DNA from: Thermomicrobiales bacterium | GTDB lineage: Bacteria > Chloroflexota > Chloroflexia > Thermomicrobiales > CFX8 | Length of the DNA stretch: 64,000 bases | Direction: 5' to 3' | Assembly (NCBI GenBank): GCA_037045155.1 | Contig: JBAOIG010000002.1 | Span: 248,001-312,000 of the forward strand | Shown here: in pieces, positions 62,228 through 64,000 of the stretch | Numbering within the stretch: the stretch's first letter is position 1 | Layout: the number at the start of each line of letters is the position of its first letter | Program-made: the position numbers and the translations under genes | The notes under the pieces: generated by a model | What the model was told of the DNA's origin: nothing | Databases searched by the model: none | What the model saw: only the letters and a program-made list of their open reading frames with translations

Positions 62228-63647
62228 GTGTCGCTGCGCGTCCGGCTGGCGCTGATCTACACCGTTGCCTTCCTGGTTGCGCTGGCGATCATCGGGAGCG
62301 CGATCTATCTCATCCTGCGTCAGGCGCTGGCGGCGGAGGTAGATAACGAGCTGATCGAGCGTGCCGCTCAGATCGATCGCGCGATGGTGATCCGTGGCGG
62401 CAACGAGCTGGACGCCCAGCATCTGCTCGACGAGATCTTCGTCCTGTCACCCCCTTCGCCCGACCAGGAGCTGCGCGCCGCGAGTATCCACATTCATATC
62501 CTCGGCGAGGATAGCCACTCGCTGGCCAGCTCATCGCTGACGGCCGAGACGGTGCCAGTCGACCGCGAGGCGGTCGCCGCCGCGGTCGCGGGTGACACAG
62601 TCCTTCGCACGTCGCGGGTCGGCCGGGTGCAGATTCGCTCGCTCTACAGCCCGCTGCGGATCAACGGAAAGATCGTGGCGGTCGCTCAGCTCTCCGAATC
62701 GCTCAGCCCGATGACGCGGACGATCGCCGAGTTCCGGACACTACTGCTGGCCGGCGGGCTGCTTGCCCTGCTGGGCGGGCTGGCCGGCACCTTGTCGCTA
62801 TCTCGCCAGGCACTTCAGCCGGTGGCCGATCTGACCGACCGCGTCGCCCGGATCGCAGAGACAGGCGAGTTCGCGGAGCGCGTTCCGGAGGCGAAGTCTC
62901 CTGACGAGATCGGCCGGCTGGCGCTGACCTTCAACACGCTGCTCGACCGGATCAGCCTGATGCTCGATCGCCAGCGGACGCTTGTGGCCGACACGTCTCA
63001 CGAGCTGCGCAATCCGCTGATGGTCGTCCGCGGCAATCTGGAGCTGCTGGCGGTCGGCCTCCCGCCGGAGGAGCAACGCGAGGCTGCACGCGACGCCATT
63101 GATGAGGTCGATCGAATGACGCGCCTCGTCGGCGACCTGCTGTTTCTGGCCGACGCCGACGCCGAGCGGGCGATCGAGCATCATGACGTGCCGCTGGAAG
63201 CGCTGGTCGCCAGCGTCATCGCCGACGCGCGCCGGCTGGCCAACAACCCCGACAGTCCCCGCGAGCTGGTGTTGACCGCGAACGACGCGCTGACTGTCCG
63301 CGGCGACGCTGAGCGACTGCGACAGCTGATCTGGAATCTGGTCGAGAACGCGCTGCGCTACACGCCGGCCGGCGGGACGGTGACCGTCAGCCTGCGCCGT
63401 CGCGGCCCGGTCGCCGAGCTGACCGTCGCCGACACCGGCATCGGCATCCCGCCGGAGCATCTGCCGCACCTCTTCGAGCGCTTCTACCGCGTAGACACCG
63501 GCCGCTCGCGCGCCGTCGGCGGCACCGGGCTGGGCCTGTCGATCGTGCGCCAGATCACCGAAGCGCACGGCGGCCAGGTCCGCGTCCGCTCGACGCCGGG
63601 CGTCGGCTTCGACGTTCACGGTGGCGCTGCCGGTGACGGAGGGATGA
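62228..63647 (+). CDS. Sensor histidine kinase, frameshift near the C-terminus
   Basis: From GTG 62228: membrane helix ('LALIYTVAFLVALAIIGSAI'), extracytoplasmic sensor (about 35-155), second helix ('LLLAGGLLALLGGLAGTL'), HAMP, then the kinase core with H in 'VADTSHELRNPLMVV', N-box 'LIWNLVENALRYTP', G1 'VADTGIGIP' and G2 'GGTGLGLSIV'. The frame does not stop where it should but runs on into the next gene. One extra T near 63608 explains this: deleting it gives 'STFTVALPVTEG' and the stop at 63645-63647, a standard kinase ending. Only the last dozen residues are affected. Partner of the response regulator upstream. Confidence 0.88.
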
Positions 63648-63688
63648 GGGTTGAGGCAAACGGGATGAGTGACGAAAGAGGGATGACA

Positions 63689-64000
63689 ATGGCTGATTGG
63701 CCGGCGACGGCAGCAGAAATGGGGTTGATGGAGGGGTATCCGGCGCCGCCGGAGAAGCAGGTGACGCGCGAGAACCTGATGTCGGGGCCGTATAACCGCT
63801 GGGGCTTTCAGCACATGCGCGAGCTGATGGCGACGGCGGCGGTGTATCGCGGCGATGGGCCGGTGCGCGAGCTGCCGCAACGGCCGCGCGACCTGAGCGG
63901 GCTCACTTTCGCGGCGGTCGACGGGACCGAGCAGACGGTCGATGACATGCTGGCGCTCAGCTACGCCGACGCGCTGGTCGTGCTGCACGACGGGACGCTG
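63689..64000 (+). CDS. Serine hydrolase, beta-lactamase/NylB-like (5' part only)
   Basis: 104 residues before the right edge. 'GYPAPPEKQVTRENLMSGPY' followed by 'NRWGFQHMRELMATAAVYRG' and 'DDMLALSYADALVVLHDG' match the N-terminus of 6-aminohexanoate-oligomer-hydrolase-type (NylB-like) class C beta-lactamase-fold enzymes. The SxxK catalytic motif lies beyond the window. ATG 63689 follows AGAGGG. Substrate unknown; amide or ester hydrolysis is expected of the family. Confidence 0.7.
   Translation, partial: MADWPATAAEMGLMEGYPAPPEKQVTRENLMSGPYNRWGFQHMRELMATAAVYRGDGPVRELPQRPRDLSGLTFAAVDGTEQTVDDMLALSYADALVVLHDGTL

Overview
The window is a high-GC chromosomal segment from a free-living bacterium. 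The best fit is the Thermomicrobia/Chloroflexota group. This is inferred from the gene families: paired D-aminoacylase-like amidohydrolases, sortilin/BNR-type propellers, PPOX-type oxidoreductases, and the aromatic-rich 'FPETGH ... GGLPxFGYPL' surface module. No rRNA or tRNA is present to confirm it.

Layout. 1-5136: a GAF/GAF/PAS sensor (cut by the left edge), an ECF-type membrane protein, a GNAT acetyltransferase and an ankyrin protein on the minus strand, then a frameshifted D-aminoacylase. 5200-7800: a less GC-rich patch with an orphan membrane protein, an MFS remnant, and a dGTPase with a small partner. 7866-13661: SMP-30 lactonase, DinB protein, a BNR propeller overlapping a MoaD/ThiS-like protein behind a strong promoter, an intact D-aminoacylase, and an unassigned two-gene unit. 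14263-15507: an IS630-family insertion sequence with perfect ends. 15706-28935: a compact phage-derived block. It has the terminase module on the minus strand and capsid, portal, connector, large structural protein, endolysin and holin on the plus strand, with three non-phage genes between the two arms. The two arms start from nearly identical 43-bp boxes. 29007-30091: two tandem AhpD-like genes, each with an in-frame TGA exactly where the second catalytic cysteine of CxxC belongs, so probably a pair of selenoproteins. 30374-39289: a heavily frameshifted sortilin/BNR gene, a secreted SGNH esterase, and a secreted propeller carrying the same surface module as the phage endolysin. 39595-48741: glyoxalase-type enzymes, HTH protein, lipoproteins, LysR regulator, PHP phosphatase, SDR and an M14 peptidase. 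48982-57405: a peptide-scavenging cluster (two ABC permeases, substrate-binding lipoprotein, two M24 peptidases, S9 peptidase) without an ATPase gene. 57509-64000: VOC and DinB proteins, a T-box-like leader, Gfo/Idh/MocA dehydrogenase, lipocalin-like protein, a two-component system, and the start of a serine hydrolase.

How it fits together. Much of the host content handles peptides and amino-acid derivatives: D-aminoacylases, M14/M24/S9 peptidases and peptide permeases. A warning applies throughout. At least ten reading frames are broken by what look like single-base insertions (for example in dppB, the sensor kinase and the endolysin). Because nearly all go in the same direction, sequencing or assembly error is at least as likely as gene decay.
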